Origin: Acanthochlamys bracteata
Lineage: Eukaryota; Streptophyta; Magnoliopsida; Pandanales; Velloziaceae
Length of the DNA: 64,000 nucleotides
Reading direction: 5' to 3'
NCBI GenBank assembly: GCA_019914995.1
Contig: CM034135.1
Span: 4,776,501-4,840,500 of the forward strand
In this document: positions 11,740 through 24,038 of the stretch, piece after piece
How positions within the stretch are numbered: the stretch's first letter is position 1
Layout of the letters: the number at the start of each line of letters is the position of its first letter
Position numbers and translations under genes: made by a program
The notes under the pieces: generated by a model
What the model was told of the DNA's origin: nothing
The model's database searches: none
The model's input: only the letters and a program-made list of their open reading frames with translations

Positions 11740-12753
11740 GTACCGTCCATCTTTGAGTTGAGAAACATGAAACATCGGATGAACTTTCGCCTCTGCAGAT
11801 AATTCCAGTCTTTATGCTACTGCTCCCACACGTTTGCTAATGCGAAAAGGCCCATAGTAACAATGCCGTAGTTTGTTAAAGTGGCGATCAGCTAGAGATG
11901 CTTGCCGGTGTGGCCTGAGCTTAACAAACACCCAATCTCCCACTTGATAGCTTTTCTCTCGACGATGCTTGTCTGCTTGTTGCTTCATGCGATTTTGAGC
12001 TTGTTTCAAGTGATGCTTTAGTTCTTTTAAGATAGAATCTGTCTCGCAGTGCTACCCCTAAAGCATCGGTTTGGATTGGTCCCGTTGCAAAGGAAACAAC
12101 AGGAGGTGATGTCCGGCCATAAACCGCTTCAAATGGTGTCATCTTAGTAGCTAAATGGACACTCGTATTGTATGAATATTCAGCCCAATGAAGCCATTGA
12201 CACTATTTTTTTGGATGCTCTCCCGTGAAACATCTCAAGTAAGCTTCTAACCCTCCATTAACCACTTCAGCTTGTCCGTCGGTTTGTGGATGATAAGCCG
12301 TGCTCATGTGGAGAGATGTTCCTTGCAATCTATTTAGTTCTTGTCAAAAAGAACTTAGAAAAATTGTGTCTCTATCGGAGACAATAGAGGAGAAAATACC
12401 GTGTAGACGGACTACCTCTCTAGTAAAGGTGGCAGCCACACTTACTGCTATGTAAGGGTGTTTCATAGAAATAAAGTGGGCATATTTGGATAACCGATCA
12501 ACTACTACCAAAATAACATCCTTATCATCTGATTTCAGTAGTCCTTCGATAAAGTCTATAGAAATTTCAGACCAAATGACTTGCGGTATGGACAGCGGTT
12601 GAAGAAGTCCTGCAGGCCGCAAGGAATCAGTCTTGGCTTGTGCACACGTTGAGCACTCGGCGATGTAATGGTGCACATCCTTAGAAATCCCGGGCCAGTA
12701 TAATTGTTGTGAGAGGCGTTTGAACGTTCAAAATTATCCACCGTGTCCACCAA
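11740..12753 (-). pseudogene. integrase region of gypsy element 1
   Basis: The segments show the zinc-binding CSTC, the catalytic core with IDFIEGLL and VVVDRLSKYAHFI, a second Asp in VSDRDTIF, and the catalytic Glu in [13 protein letters not shown] near 12280-12240. Downstream pieces (MTPFEAVYGR; VGDWVFVKLRPHRQ; HPMFHVSQL near 11785) are the integrase C-terminal part. Several stops and shifts split them. Confidence 0.85.
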
Positions 12754-12817
12754 AGGCTGAATTGTGCGCTTCGAAGAGGAGCTGTCTACGTAGCGAAGGG
12801 TTTGCTGGCACTCGCAA

Positions 12818-13378
12818 TCATCTATGTTGCATCAAGAAGCCATTTGTTATAGACAAGTCTGGCCGATCTCCCCTTTCTGCAGCTTGGAGCAGAGCTCGTG
12901 TTTCCTCATCTTGCAGTAGGGCTACATGCAAATCGTCCCAAAAAGAAGCTTGTAATGTAGTAATGGCAGCTATAGATGCGTCTGGATAGCGTGACAATGC
13001 ATCGGCAGCGGCATTTAATTTTCCTGCACGATACTCAATTGTAAAATCAAAACCAAGAAGCTTGACTAACCATTTATATTGGTCTAGTGAAGAAAGTCGT
13101 TGTTCCAAGAGGTATTTCAAGCTGAGATGATCGGTCTTGATGACAAATTTATGGCCAAGTAGATAGGGACGCCAACGTTGTACAGCAAGAGTGAGGGCCA
13201 TCAACTCTCTTTTATAAGTAGATTTTGTTAAAGCTGTTGCAGATAAGGCCTTGCTGAAATAACATATAGGTTTACCTTCTTGTGATAAGACAGCCCCCAC
13301 GCCTCGACTCGATGCATCTGTTTCAACAGTGAATGGTTTGGCGAAATTTGGTGATGCGAGAACAGGAGTGGACATCAT
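12818..13378 (-). pseudogene. RNase H region of gypsy element 1
   Basis: An uninterrupted 186-residue frame contains TDASSRGVGAVLSQ, CYFSKAL, the helix YKRELMALTLAVQRWR, IKTDHLSLKYL and ADALSR. The catalytic Asp/Glu/Asp positions are visible. It is the best-preserved domain of the element. Confidence 0.88.
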
Positions 13379-13711
13379 TGCCTTCTTAAGCTGCTGGAAA
13401 GCATTGTTGGCTTCTTCATCCCATCTGAAGGCATTTCTCTTTAGAAGGTTTGTTAGTGGAGCAGCAATGAGACCATACCCCTTGACAAAACGTCAATAGT
13501 AGCCCGTAAGACCGAGGAACCCTTTCAATGATGTGATGAAAGTTGGTGTAGGCCAGTCGCGCATCGCGCTGGTCTTCATTGGATCCGCGGCAATTCCTTG
13601 TGCTGATACTATATGGCCCAAGTATTCAAGTTGTTCGCAGCCGAACTTGCACTTGGACAAATTTGCATAAAGGCGTTCACATTGTAAAATAGCAAAAACA
13701 GTGGCTAGGTG

Positions 13712-14184
13712 TTATAGATGGTCCTTCCAAGTAGGGCTATATACCAAAATATCATCAAAGAAAACAAGAACAAATTTACAAAAGTGAGGACGAAACACTT
13801 CGTTCATCAACGATTGAAATATAGCCGGAGTATTAGTGAGTCCAAAAGGCATTACAAGAAATTCATAATGCCCCTCATGCGTGCGGAACGCTGTTTTGTG
13901 CACATTGTCCTCCTTGACTCTTATTGATAACCCGATTTTAAATCCAATTTTGAGAAATAACGAGCGCCATGAAGTTCATCCAAGAGCTCATCAATTACTG
14001 GAATCGGAAATTTGTCCTTCACGGTAATGTCATTCAATGCTCGATAGTTTACGCAAAATCGCCAAGAGTCATCTTTCTTTGTAACAAGTAAGACCGGAGA
14101 TGAAAATGCCGAACAACTTGGTCGTAGGATTCCTTCCGTTATCATCTCTGTGACCAATTCTTTCGATCTCAGCCTTTTGGGCAT
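13712..14184 (-). pseudogene. reverse transcriptase region of gypsy element 1
   Basis: Two offset open segments (14184-13921 and 13903-13712) carry RT motifs: [40 protein letters not shown], and the catalytic FFDDILVYS. A single-base-scale frame break after SGYQ separates them. Confidence 0.88.
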
Positions 14185-14682
14185 GTGGGTACCGATAAGG
14201 CCTCACACTTATAGGTGTTGCGTTCGGTAGTAAAGAAATCCCTTGGTCATGTAAACGCTTGGGTGGAAGACCTGGGATTGGACTGAAAATGGAAGAATAT
14301 TTATTCAATATTGCTTGTAGATCAGTAGGTGCACTACTAGTTTGTCCAAAGAATTCTCCTTGATCTTGCTCCACTGCCAACAGCCGTAAAGAGCAGAAAA
14401 CTGCCTTTCTGTCAATGCTGGTCAGTTCAGAAACCCTTCCCTCTCTTATTCCCTTCAAAATAAATTTTTGGTCTTGCCAAGAAAAACTTATCTCGGATCG
14501 TCTCCAATCACAGATGACTGGACCTAAACTTTCCAACCATTTACTAAATCCATACTTCCTAATGGAAAGGGATATGCATCTACAATAACATAAGCACCTT
14601 GTATTTCTAAGAAAATTTGATTATATATTACCTTAATGGACCGAGAGCGCCCGTCAGCTAGCTCAACACTTAGTGGTCGTAC

Positions 14683-15057
14683 TTACGTGGACGACAATCG
14701 TAGATGCTTGGCTAATCGCTCGGAGATAAAATTATGAGTACTTCCCGAGTCAATGAGTATAAACACCTCTTGTTTTTTTATTTTTCCTTGAACTCGGAGG
14801 GTTTGAGGTCCGGCTAGCCCATGCATGGCGCTTAGTGAAAGGGTGGCATCCTCAACCACTGGACCGTCAAGTAGTTCCTCCAAGGAGTCATCTTCAAATT
14901 CTTCACTATCTTGTCCAGTAATGGAATATAAACGAGTGACACATTTGTGGCCACGCCCATATTTGTCATCGCAGTAGAAGCATTGACCCTTTGCCCTTCT
15001 AGAGTTGATGTCAGCAGCTGATAATTTTGGTATTGAGTTTGGTGAATTGGCAGCCAT
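14683..15057 (-). pseudogene. zinc knuckle and aspartic protease region of gypsy element 1
   Basis: A CX2CX7HXC knuckle (CFYCDDKYGRGHKC) is followed by the protease active-site segment FILIDSGSTHNFIS. The catalytic DSG is intact, but the frame ends soon after. Confidence 0.85.
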
Positions 15058-15141
15058 AGCAATAGGAGTAGCGATAGAACGAAGTGGCGGTGTTGTTGTA
15101 GTAACTAATGTCGTTGCTGGAGACGCTGTAGTGAGTGGGCG

Positions 15142-16263
15142 TCATCTACTAGATCTCATTACAAACTGATCCATTGACTGTTTCTGCTCAAACAAGCGCG
15201 CGAGCATGTAGGCTTCTTGGAGCTCATTGGGTTGCCGAGTCATAACGTTAACCGCAAGTTGTCTTGACAGTCCTCCACAAAAACGTCCAATTAAATCTTC
15301 TTCAGTAGCGTGCGGCAGCTTGGTACGAAGGTCCTCAAACGATGTTTGATAATTAGAGACGCTCCCTGTTTGTCGTAGTTGTTTTAAGGCGAAGCTTGCG
15401 CTCCCGTAAGCCGTCGGACCGAATCGCCGCAGCAAGGCCGTCGTTAATTCTTCCCAAGAGTGGTGTGGTCTATCCCTTTCGAAATTGTGGTACCATCTGT
15501 TGGCATACCCCTGAAAATACATTATCGCGATGGGTACTCGATCTTCAGCTGTTGTTTTATAGTATTTGAAATACCTTTCAGCCGAATAAATCCACTCTTG
15601 TGGTTCCTTGACATCTAGCATAGGAAATTTATGGCGTTCTCTAGTCCATGGTGTTTGTAATTCTGTCGCTCCTACAACAACTTATTGCAAGTTTCCTTGA
15701 CGATGCTCGCTGGTGGTGGTGCAACCATGACAACAAATTTGCTAACAAGATTTGGATTGTGTAGACGATGTTGTCGGTTTTGCTAAAGGTAAGGCCACAT
15801 TTAGTTTTGTTGATTGCAGTGGTGCTGACGGGGTTCGTGTTGGTGTAGTAAGGTGTTTGTTATTGTCAGCGGCAATAGATGAGATAGGGATTGTTGTCTC
15901 TGGTGTAAATGTTGCAGCTGGAATATTAGGTGTAGGTAGTAAGGCTGATGGGGTAGGGACAGTAGGTAGAGTTTCAGTGGGTTTGTGATGGATAGTTGTT
16001 TCTACGGTGTCTGTACTTGCATTGCGGCCTCACACCAACTCTTGTATGAATTGACGCATCTCCGCTCTTTCTTCATTAATCTGAGCCATTAGCATTGTGA
16101 AGTTAGCTTGAAGACCAAAGTATTGATCTTGCCAGTTAACTTCTCCCAGACTTCGCGATGCAGAAATTGGTGTCGACAACGGTCGTTGCAGAAAATTTCC
16201 TGCATCCACAGAAGGCGTAGGTGATTGTGGAGATTCGGGTGTAACTTTCGCCGATTGATCCAT
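15142..16263 (-). pseudogene. gag region of gypsy element 1
   Basis: It starts at ATG 16263 (MDQSAKV). A TGA at 16030-16032 interrupts the frame just before a Thr/Pro-rich linker, then further breaks occur near 15700. The capsid-type domain follows (EPQEWIYSAERYFKYYKT, then WYHNFERDRPHHSWEEL, then LRQTGSVSNYQTSFEDLR), which is typical of plant Ty3/gypsy Gag. The TGA probably arose from CGA by CpG decay. Confidence 0.85.
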
Positions 16264-16271
16264 ATGATCGT

Positions 16272-16285
16272 TGGCTCTAGTACCA
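16272..16285 (-). promoter_or_regulatory. primer-binding site (initiator Met-tRNA type)
   Basis: The minus strand reads TGGTACTAGAGCCA directly inside the 5' LTR. It differs by two bases from the common plant TGGTATCAGAGCCA site. Confidence 0.75.
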
Positions 16286-16288
16286 ATT

Positions 16289-16710
16289 TGATACAAATTA
16301 GATGAACAAGGCAAGGAAAGAAAGAACAACGCTGAGAGGGACAGAACAAGGCAGAGGCAAGACAGAATTAAGAAAAGAATGAAGAACTTCTGTTTAAAAA
16401 TTACTTAACAATGATAAACCTACACTTATTTATACTCTAGCCGCAGCTAGAGTTTGCTCCAAATTAAAATACTTCCTAAGCTACCAAGGACTACAATATT
16501 AGTACAACTCTTCTAGGCTAACAAGTACTACTCTAGAAGCAATTCTTTATTTGTTCAAACTCCTACTATGATAATTCTCCAGCTGGTTACCTCTAATTTT
16601 TACAATCCGAGCAGCTCCTACATGCTGCCTGGTTCATCCTCCTGCGCTGAGGCCTAGCAAAAACCTCCTGGTTATGCATGGTATTGCTGTTAGCTGTTAC
16701 TGATGTATCA
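16289..16710 (-). repeat. 5' LTR of gypsy element 1
   Basis: 422 bp, beginning TGATACAAATTAG and ending CTGATGTATCA. It is the promoter-bearing copy for the minus-strand coding region. Confidence 0.9.
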
Positions 16711-16711
16711 A

Positions 16712-17262
16712 ACGTCGTTCTCTTTTTTCAGATACTCAAGTCCAAACCATTAGGACCCCTTAGGGATTCTAACTAAGGAGCACAGAGATTCAAAAAATGT
16801 ATAGTTTCTCCTCCAAAAATACTTCTCCGGTTGGGGAATGCATTAGATATTTACCTAAAATAGTTGGTTATTGGGCAGATTCCACATTAGCCCCAAGACG
16901 TTGGTTTCTAACTAGAAAGATAGAGGCTTGAGCTTGAGAAGCTTCTGGTCCAGTGGGTCCGTAAATTTCACTAGAATAAGCGATATTATTGAACCAAACA
17001 AAACAACAAGCGATGAAACCAAAGGTAGATAAAACGCCTAAACGATAAGACAAGTAAGCCTCTCTAGACTATACAAATGCACGACGAGCCCATGCAAAAG
17101 GTTTAGTTAAGATATGCCAAATTCTACCAAGTATACGAATGGAATCGAACCATATATGTCCTCCAATTATATCTTCTACACCCACACTAATAATCTATTC
17201 TTCTCTCCCAAAAGGAGATTTTAGTAAATAACCAAATATAACGCATGGGCTAAGGGTCACCT
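16712..17262 (-). pseudogene. psbC: nuclear (or mitochondrially routed) copy of plastid psbC (CP43) fragment
   Basis: On the minus strand the sequence reads as the middle of photosystem II CP43. In order it shows [97 protein letters not shown], and GPNGLDLS. It is interrupted by several stops (for example after RRAF, after ESAQ, and in the final part). CP43 binds chlorophyll in the PSII core, but this copy is truncated at both ends and dead. It begins within two bases of the end of the gypsy LTR. Confidence 0.9.
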
Positions 17263-18700
17263 AGCTCGATACCGAGGAGTTCTTAATTGGCTCCTCCTAT
17301 GAGACAAAGGGATTAGGAGAATATAGTGACTTTCCGAGGAGAAGGACATAGATTAAGGAACTGAGACTGAGGTGAATGAATGGCGCTGATTTGCTCTTGA
17401 CGTCTTGCTTGACGAGGCGCATAGATATGAATTCAAGAGGATGTGTGAAAAATTTCCTAAAAGACGGGTTGGCGGAGAAGACCTAAATACATACCTTCTT
17501 TCTGTTAGTGGCCTTTAGCCACTTGCCCTTTCATCGCCCTTAGAAAAGTGCACGTAATGAATGTCAAACTTAAGGCATTGGGCTAGCTGTACTGTGGGCT
17601 TCTACTATAGCTTGGTGACTAGTTCTTTCTATGGCTACTCTTTTCATTACACATCAATTTGGTTGCGGATATGCCAGATGGTAATGAGGATGTTCACGTG
17701 ACCTTACGCCCAGTAAAAAAGGTTCTGGGGAAGAAGTCTTGTTTTCGCAGCAAGGAGGAGGGGGCCTTGAAAAGCTTTGTCTTGGCTCTTCAAGTCAGAA
17801 GGAGAAAGATGAAGAAATGGATAGATTGGTTTGTTTTCTTCGATTGTGAAGGATTCAAGCTAGGTTTATTGGTGTAGAATCCCATCAATCAAATACTAGG
17901 AATCTCTATCGATCTTTGACTAAGATCTTTGTCGAATGTTCTATTTGCGGTTGGAATGGTACGACTTTATGCATTGAGGTAGGTGGGCTATGCGTCCCCG
18001 TGTGCCGCTCGTCGGGCCTGATAGGTGGTGGTCTCACCTGAGTGGATATCGAAGACCTATTTTCATCAACGGTTTAGTAGTCAAACGAAGTCTCACAATC
18101 TGACAGTCAGTCATATCACATATATAAGAATATATAAGATAATGACAAAGACCGGCCGAAGATATTTGTATGAAAGAAAGGAAGCAGAGAACGAAGAACT
18201 TGGCTGAAGTGCCGATAAGGAAAATGAAGAGTTCGGCTTTTAGAGCTGACCAATGCGTGCACTTCGCTCCTATCTCCCAAGGCCTGAAGATGCATACCTT
18301 TTGGATAGGAGAACCTGCTGAACAAGACTTTCATCGTCGAGGTCATCAACTCGACTATGTAAGACCCTAAGAGGTAAATCGCTAGCATGATGAGTGTGCA
18401 TCGGTTCAGAGGTGCCAACTCTTTGAATATTAAAAACTTCTACCCTTTAGCTAGAGGTTCTAGCAGAACCGTGGCCAAAAGAGAATCCTCTTTCCTATTT
18501 TCGTGCGCAAAATGCGCAGGTAGAAGAAGGCGTATACGCTTACTCGAGGGTAGATTCTATCATGGTTTGCCCCCACAACTGAACCTAGGCAAGTATGAAA
18601 CGTTAGTCAGAGAGCATTTTGAGGGTGTTGTTAGTATTCCTATGAGCAAGCCCTCACAACAGAAGGTTATAATCGGGTTAGCTCTCCATTTCTAAATTAC
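17263..18700. other. organelle-like (probably mitochondrial) DNA segment
   Basis: Base composition is more balanced than in the flanking AT-rich DNA, with several moderately long open frames (17659-17877, 18170-18370, 18387-18695, all +). None is a protein I recognise. Placement directly beside a plastid psbC fragment suggests organelle-derived DNA, possibly a mitochondrial segment that itself carried plastid DNA. This is inferred from composition and context, not from an identified mitochondrial gene. Confidence 0.4.
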
Positions 18701-20348
18701 CAGAGTTAATTTAAATTTATAAGAAAGGATAACATTATTTCAAATATTTTTAAATGTGTTTCTAAATAGTTGAATTGAAAAGTTTAGAAAAATATTAATT
18801 TCTTTTGTGTACATTGGTTAACAGAGTTAACAATATATTTTTTCACTAGAGTATCGGATCAAATTCTTTAAATACCAAACAAACATGAAAATCAAATTCT
18901 TTAAATACCAACTCTAATAATTTCTTGAACTAATAAGCATCGATAACTAAATTTACTACAAACAAGCATAGAAATAAGAACAATGGATAAATAATCGAGA
19001 AAATTGTACAATTTGAAAATAACATACTATGGTTGCTATTAACTCATTATAAGAAGAGACAGAAATGACGTCACCTCACTAGGAGAGAATGATAGAATTA
19101 AAAAGTTTAATTGCCCTTTAGAGAAAGAGCAAATTCAGTAATCAAAACAAGAGCTATAGAGATTGCATGCGTAGTTAGCGAGAGAAGGAGAGACAATCCG
19201 AGAGAGAAAAAGAAAAAGAATATGAAGAGGATAAAAGTGGAAAAATAGATTGCATAGTGCGCTATTTTTATCTTTATGTTGTGTACCTGTCGAATCAACG
19301 GTATGCATTCTCTGCCCCTATATGGTGTGAAAGAGGATTAATGCCACCCTTCATTCACCTTACTAACTAGTTACTAAACACGGTCAATGGAGGTGAATTG
19401 ATTTACTTTCACCTTTATTCAATCCTAACCAAATAGGGTAAAAGTAATGAAGAGAATTTTACTTCTTTTTATTCTTATTAAAATTTGCCAAACAAGAAGA
19501 ACAAAGAGTAACCAATTAGTTTTTTTATTTATTCTTATTTACTTTCAATCCAAACAAAATACTAAGGACCAACTATTGGTCTCTACTAATCAACAACAAT
19601 GAGAATGGGTGTTATTATATTGTAAACCTTATTATTTTTGTCTAGATGTACCTAAGGAAAAATTGATGAGACGGTTTTGGTGATCACACCTGATTAGTTC
19701 AAAACCTAACAAGAAGTAAATTATTAGACTACTATTAAGATATATCTCACCATATGTCTACAGTACGAACTTGTAAAATGAAATATCGGTGAATATAAAA
19801 TATGGGGGACATTCAACTCTTTTTCATTTGAAATTTTAGAAGATTTAAAAGCAAATAGACAAATTATCGAACCACATTTCTTCATAGTTTCTTGCCATTA
19901 ATGTTAATATAACATTGACGGATGGATGGATCACACACTGTCTGAGCTCCAGCAGATATCACTAAGTATATTGTCTTAATTAGTGCTTCGATGAAAATGG
20001 TGGCATCACTACTTTGTACGTAAGGTGCTTACTAGACCAGATTGTATGAGTATGACTCATAGAATCTCTAATAAAGATGACTAGAGTTTAGTATTATGTC
20101 ACTACTATTGATGGTCGCTCTGTTTGTGATGGTCATAGTTAGAGCTTCCTTATAATTGAATATGTGTTTAAAATCAATTTTTTGAAAATAAGCTTAAAAA
20201 GTTATGAAATAGATCTAAATATGATACCAATAGCTCTACCCAACCTACTTTAAATCCTTTATGGATTAGATCAAATTTAACTATCACATTTTGTGTTGAA
20301 TTGGATCATCCACTTGGGTGAGTAACTAATGATTTGACCCCTATTCGA
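18701..20348. other. AT-rich intergenic DNA
   Basis: No gene supported. Bases 19320-19580 contain a TACTAAACACGG / CCAAACAAAATACTAA pair that could be worn MITE ends, but a clear target duplication is not visible. Confidence 0.4.
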
Positions 20349-20604
20349 TGATAAGAATACTTAATCTCTTCCTATGTTTAGAGTACTTAAATTAGGAAGA
20401 TTTAATTTAGTTTGAGTTTAGAAAGATTTAATTTTATTTAATTTTAGAAAGATTTGATTTGGCTTTATTTTAGAAGGATTTGATTTTAAGAAGATTTACT
20501 TTTGGTTTGATTTCATGAGGATTTGATTTTAGGAAACTTTGAGTGTATATATATGTGATACATATTAATAAAGAAAAGCAAATTATTGAATACAATTCTC
20601 CACA
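20349..20604 (+). repeat. 5' LTR of copia element
   Basis: Begins TGATAAGAATAC and ends near TCTCCACA. It is built largely of imperfect AGATTTGATTT-type minirepeats. Differences from the other LTR are at about one position in seven by eye. Confidence 0.8.
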
Positions 20605-21079
20605 TGGTACCAGAATTAATATTACTCTAACGAGCTCCACCCTCTCATATTTTTTCTCTTATTTTTTCTTAACTCAATAGTTTCAAATACTCTTCATGGC
20701 CTTTATCTCTACATCGCTACTACCTCTTTCAATTTTGACCACATAGGTTCTTTTCTTCCAACTGTGCTTTACAATACCGGGTCTTTCGTGTCAATATCTA
20801 ATGTCGATGGCTCTTCATCATGATCATATTTGGTCGTTGTCAAATCTGTAGCACTTAAAAATACTCAGTGAAGTAGTATCCATTATTTCGTTTAGTGCTG
20901 ACCAAACAAGTGACAACCAACCAAGTACTGATCAACTATAGATTCGAAACAAGTCATATATCATGATAGTCACGGGCTAACTGTGCAGCTACTACTATCA
21001 CAAAAACTCCCTTTTGACTACTTGATAATGGCACATTCTACTATATTACTAGTAATCTGAATAACCTCTCACTTCACTC

Positions 21080-23960
21080 TCGTTATAATAATTTCGACGA
21101 CATTATGATTTGAAATGGCACGGCTTTATCTATCATCCACAATGGTTTTACTTTTCTATCTTACTCTACTTACAAATTTACATTTAATAATGTTCTTTAT
21201 GTGCCAAGCATGAAAAAAAATTTGGTCTCTATTTTTCAATTTAATTTCATCAATGATATTTTCATTGAATTCTTCCCACATTCATTTCTTATGAAGAATC
21301 TTCGTACGGGAGCACAACTTCTGTAAGGGCAAATTAAGGATGACATTTATGAGTGGCCAATCTCACAAACCAAGCATATTCTATTTCATGGTCAGTGCAC
21401 TTATCTACTCCTATATTCACAATATTTACTTGTAACGACTGTCACTACAATAAAAGTCACAAATTATATTTTGCCACATCCACTCTTACTTCTTCTAAAG
21501 CTCTTGAAAATTTTTTCTTTAATTTTTAGAGATTACCCATTATTCTCATATGGCTTCAAATATTATATTATTTCGTCGATCACTTCACCAAGTACATATA
21601 GTTGTACCTAATCTAAATTACACCTTTATTCACTTCAAAACTCTTGTGGAGAATTATTTCTCTCACAAAATTATTACTTTTTACACTGATAATGGTGTGA
21701 AATATCAAAATTTTAAAAATTTTCTCTCTATGAATGATATTTCTCACCTTACCACTCTCCACATATCCTAAAACATAATGGCTACTCTGAACGATGGCAC
21801 CACCATATTGTTGAATTGATCTATCTTATTTCTCATATATTTTTCCTACTCATATATTAGTCTCATGCTTATGTTACCGTCATTTATCTCATTAATCGAC
21901 TACTCACTCTAACACTTCAATCACTTCTCATTTAAGAAAATATTTTATCATCCACTTAACTAATCGAAACTTTACGTATTTGATTGTTTATAATATCCTA
22001 ACTTCGTTCTTATTCCCCTCACAAATTTATCCCTCACTCCAAACTGTATGTATTTCTCATATGCTCTCTCACACAAGATGCATGCCTTTGTCTTGACACT
22101 TCTAACTTCAAAATCTATGTCTTGCCATATTGAATTTGTTGAATTGATTTTTTCTTTTTTTCCATTCAATGTAATCTCCGACGCCCTGAATCCATCATTG
22201 TTGACACATAGGTTCACCACTCTTTTCCTATTTTCACCATTCTAGTTTCTATCCTCTCCTCAGTGCCACTCACAACGCTATCTAACATAGCACCACCCCT
22301 GCACAAAGTCCCATCTGATATTCCAAATTCATCGTCCATATTATTTGTGCCCCATTCTAACAACACTCTTCAGTCTTCCCAGTGAACCCCACCTTTCAGA
22401 TACTAATAATCATCTTATGTAAACTACATGTAAGAACAACATCTATATGTCTTTCAAAGACTCAATTTGACAGCTCAACTATCCGCATCTGATGACATAG
22501 AATCAATAATTACAATCCAAATCCTCAAAGATCCTAAATGGCGACGAATTACATTTCCGAGTTTGATGCTCTTGTTTGAAATAGCACTTGAAAACTTGTT
22601 GCATTTGAATCCTCACAAAATATTGTGTAATATAAGTGAATTTTTCGTATTAAAGAATTGTCTGATGGCTCTATTGATAGGTACAAAGTATGTTTAGTTG
22701 TTAAGGGATTTCATCAACGCTCCGGAGTTCACTATAATGACATATTTAGTCCAGTTTTTGAATCAATAACTGTTCGTCTTGTTATAAGTCATGCCATCAG
22801 TTAGGGGTGGTCACTTCGACAATTTGATGTTAATAACACATTTCTTCAAGGACATCTATTTAAAAATATCTACATGACTCAACCATTCGGTTTTTTTGAT
22901 TCGAACTTTCAAACTCATGTCTGCAAACTACGCAAAACTATTTATACCTCAAATAAGCACCATAAGCTTGGTATTATGAGCTCAAAATATTTTTTAATTA
23001 ATTCTGACTTCTTCAACTCTTATGCGGACACCTCGCTCTTCATTCTTAATATAGGTTGGCATCTTATTTACTTACTTGTTTATGTTGATGATTTGATCAT
23101 TATATAAGATAACCAGAATATAGTACAACGAGCTTCTTGCTCAACGATTTTTATTGAAAAATCTATGGTTACTATCACACTATCACTTTTTCTTAGTGTT
23201 GGGATTATTCGACACAAATTATGACATTTTTCTTTCCTAACGGCGGCACATTATCGATCTTTTTGTCTGAACTAAAATGGATGATGTCAAATCAGTCATT
23301 ACTCTCTTAGCCACCAGTCTAATATTAACACTTCATTCCAGCACAATTTTATCTGATCCAACAGAATTTTAGATTGTAGTTGGGAGTCTTTCATATCTGC
23401 TTCTTACACGATCGGATATTGCGTTTGAAGTTAACAAGCTCTCTCAGTTCATGCATCGGCCAACAATTAAGCACTGAACAATAATAAAACGCCTCATTTG
23501 CTATCTATTTGGTACAATAAATTACGAATTATTTTTACATCGCGAATCACCTCTATTTTTAAATATCTTCTCAGATGTTGAGTGGGCATACAACAAAGAT
23601 AACTCCACCTCTATTTGTGCCAATGTGGTGCATTTAGTCCGTAATGCAATTTGTCGGAGTTCAAAGAAATAACAGACTGTTGCTTGTTTCTCCACAGAAG
23701 CTGAATACGTTTTGTTGCATCCACTGCTGCAGAACTCAATTAAATTTTCTCTCTTCTATTAAGCATAGTGTTCAATTTTCAACTACTCCTATCATATATT
23801 GTGATAATGTTGGTGCTACACATTTATGTTCCAATCCAACTTTCCATTTCAGGATGAAATATATTGCAATTGACTTTCACGTTATTAGAGTCAAAGTTCA
23901 AAGTGGTACTCTGCGCGTAATTTATGTTTCATCATAAGATCAACTTACTGGTAAATTTAC
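21080..23960 (+). pseudogene. copia pol remnants (integrase, RT, RNase H)
   Basis: Readable landmarks are, in order: NVLYVPSMKKNLVSI (pre-integrase, about 21190); FYTDNGVKYQNFKNFL (integrase core, about 21680); HNGYSERWHHHIVEL (integrase Glu region, about 21780); FSPVFESITVRLVISHA, DVNNTFLQGHL and YVDDLIII (RT, 22740-23105); STEAEYV (RNase H, about 23695); IYCDNVGATHLC and DQLTGKFTKPL (23800-23970). Frames change repeatedly and many stops intervene, so no protein can be made. Confidence 0.85.
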
Positions 23961-24038
23961 CAAACCACTTATTCGGATGCCCTTTCTTCTTCGGTCTAAG
24001 ATTGGAATCTCCAATCGGGACTTTATCTTGCGAATGCA

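Larger units (their letters stand above)
11163..16710 (-). mobile_element. Ty3/gypsy LTR retrotransposon, decayed gag-pol
   Basis: Two direct LTRs (11163-11611 and 16289-16710), both beginning TGATACA and ending TGTATCA, bound 4.7 kb of minus-strand coding remnants in the order gag, zinc knuckle/protease, RT, RNase H, integrase. That order is the Ty3/gypsy order. A primer-binding site resembling initiator Met-tRNA lies at 16272-16285, and a purine-rich stretch precedes the 3' LTR (about 11612-11622). Flanking pentamers are AACAC and AACGT, sharing only AAC, so the target duplication is imperfect. The frame is interrupted by stops and shifts, so the element is not autonomous. Confidence 0.93.

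Noticed and set aside
15752..15988. Plus-strand Val/Gly-rich open frame
   Set aside because: Antisense of the Thr/Pro-rich gag linker in gypsy element 1.
19320..19580. Possible MITE with TACTAAACACGG-like end
   Set aside because: No matching inverted end or target duplication could be confirmed.
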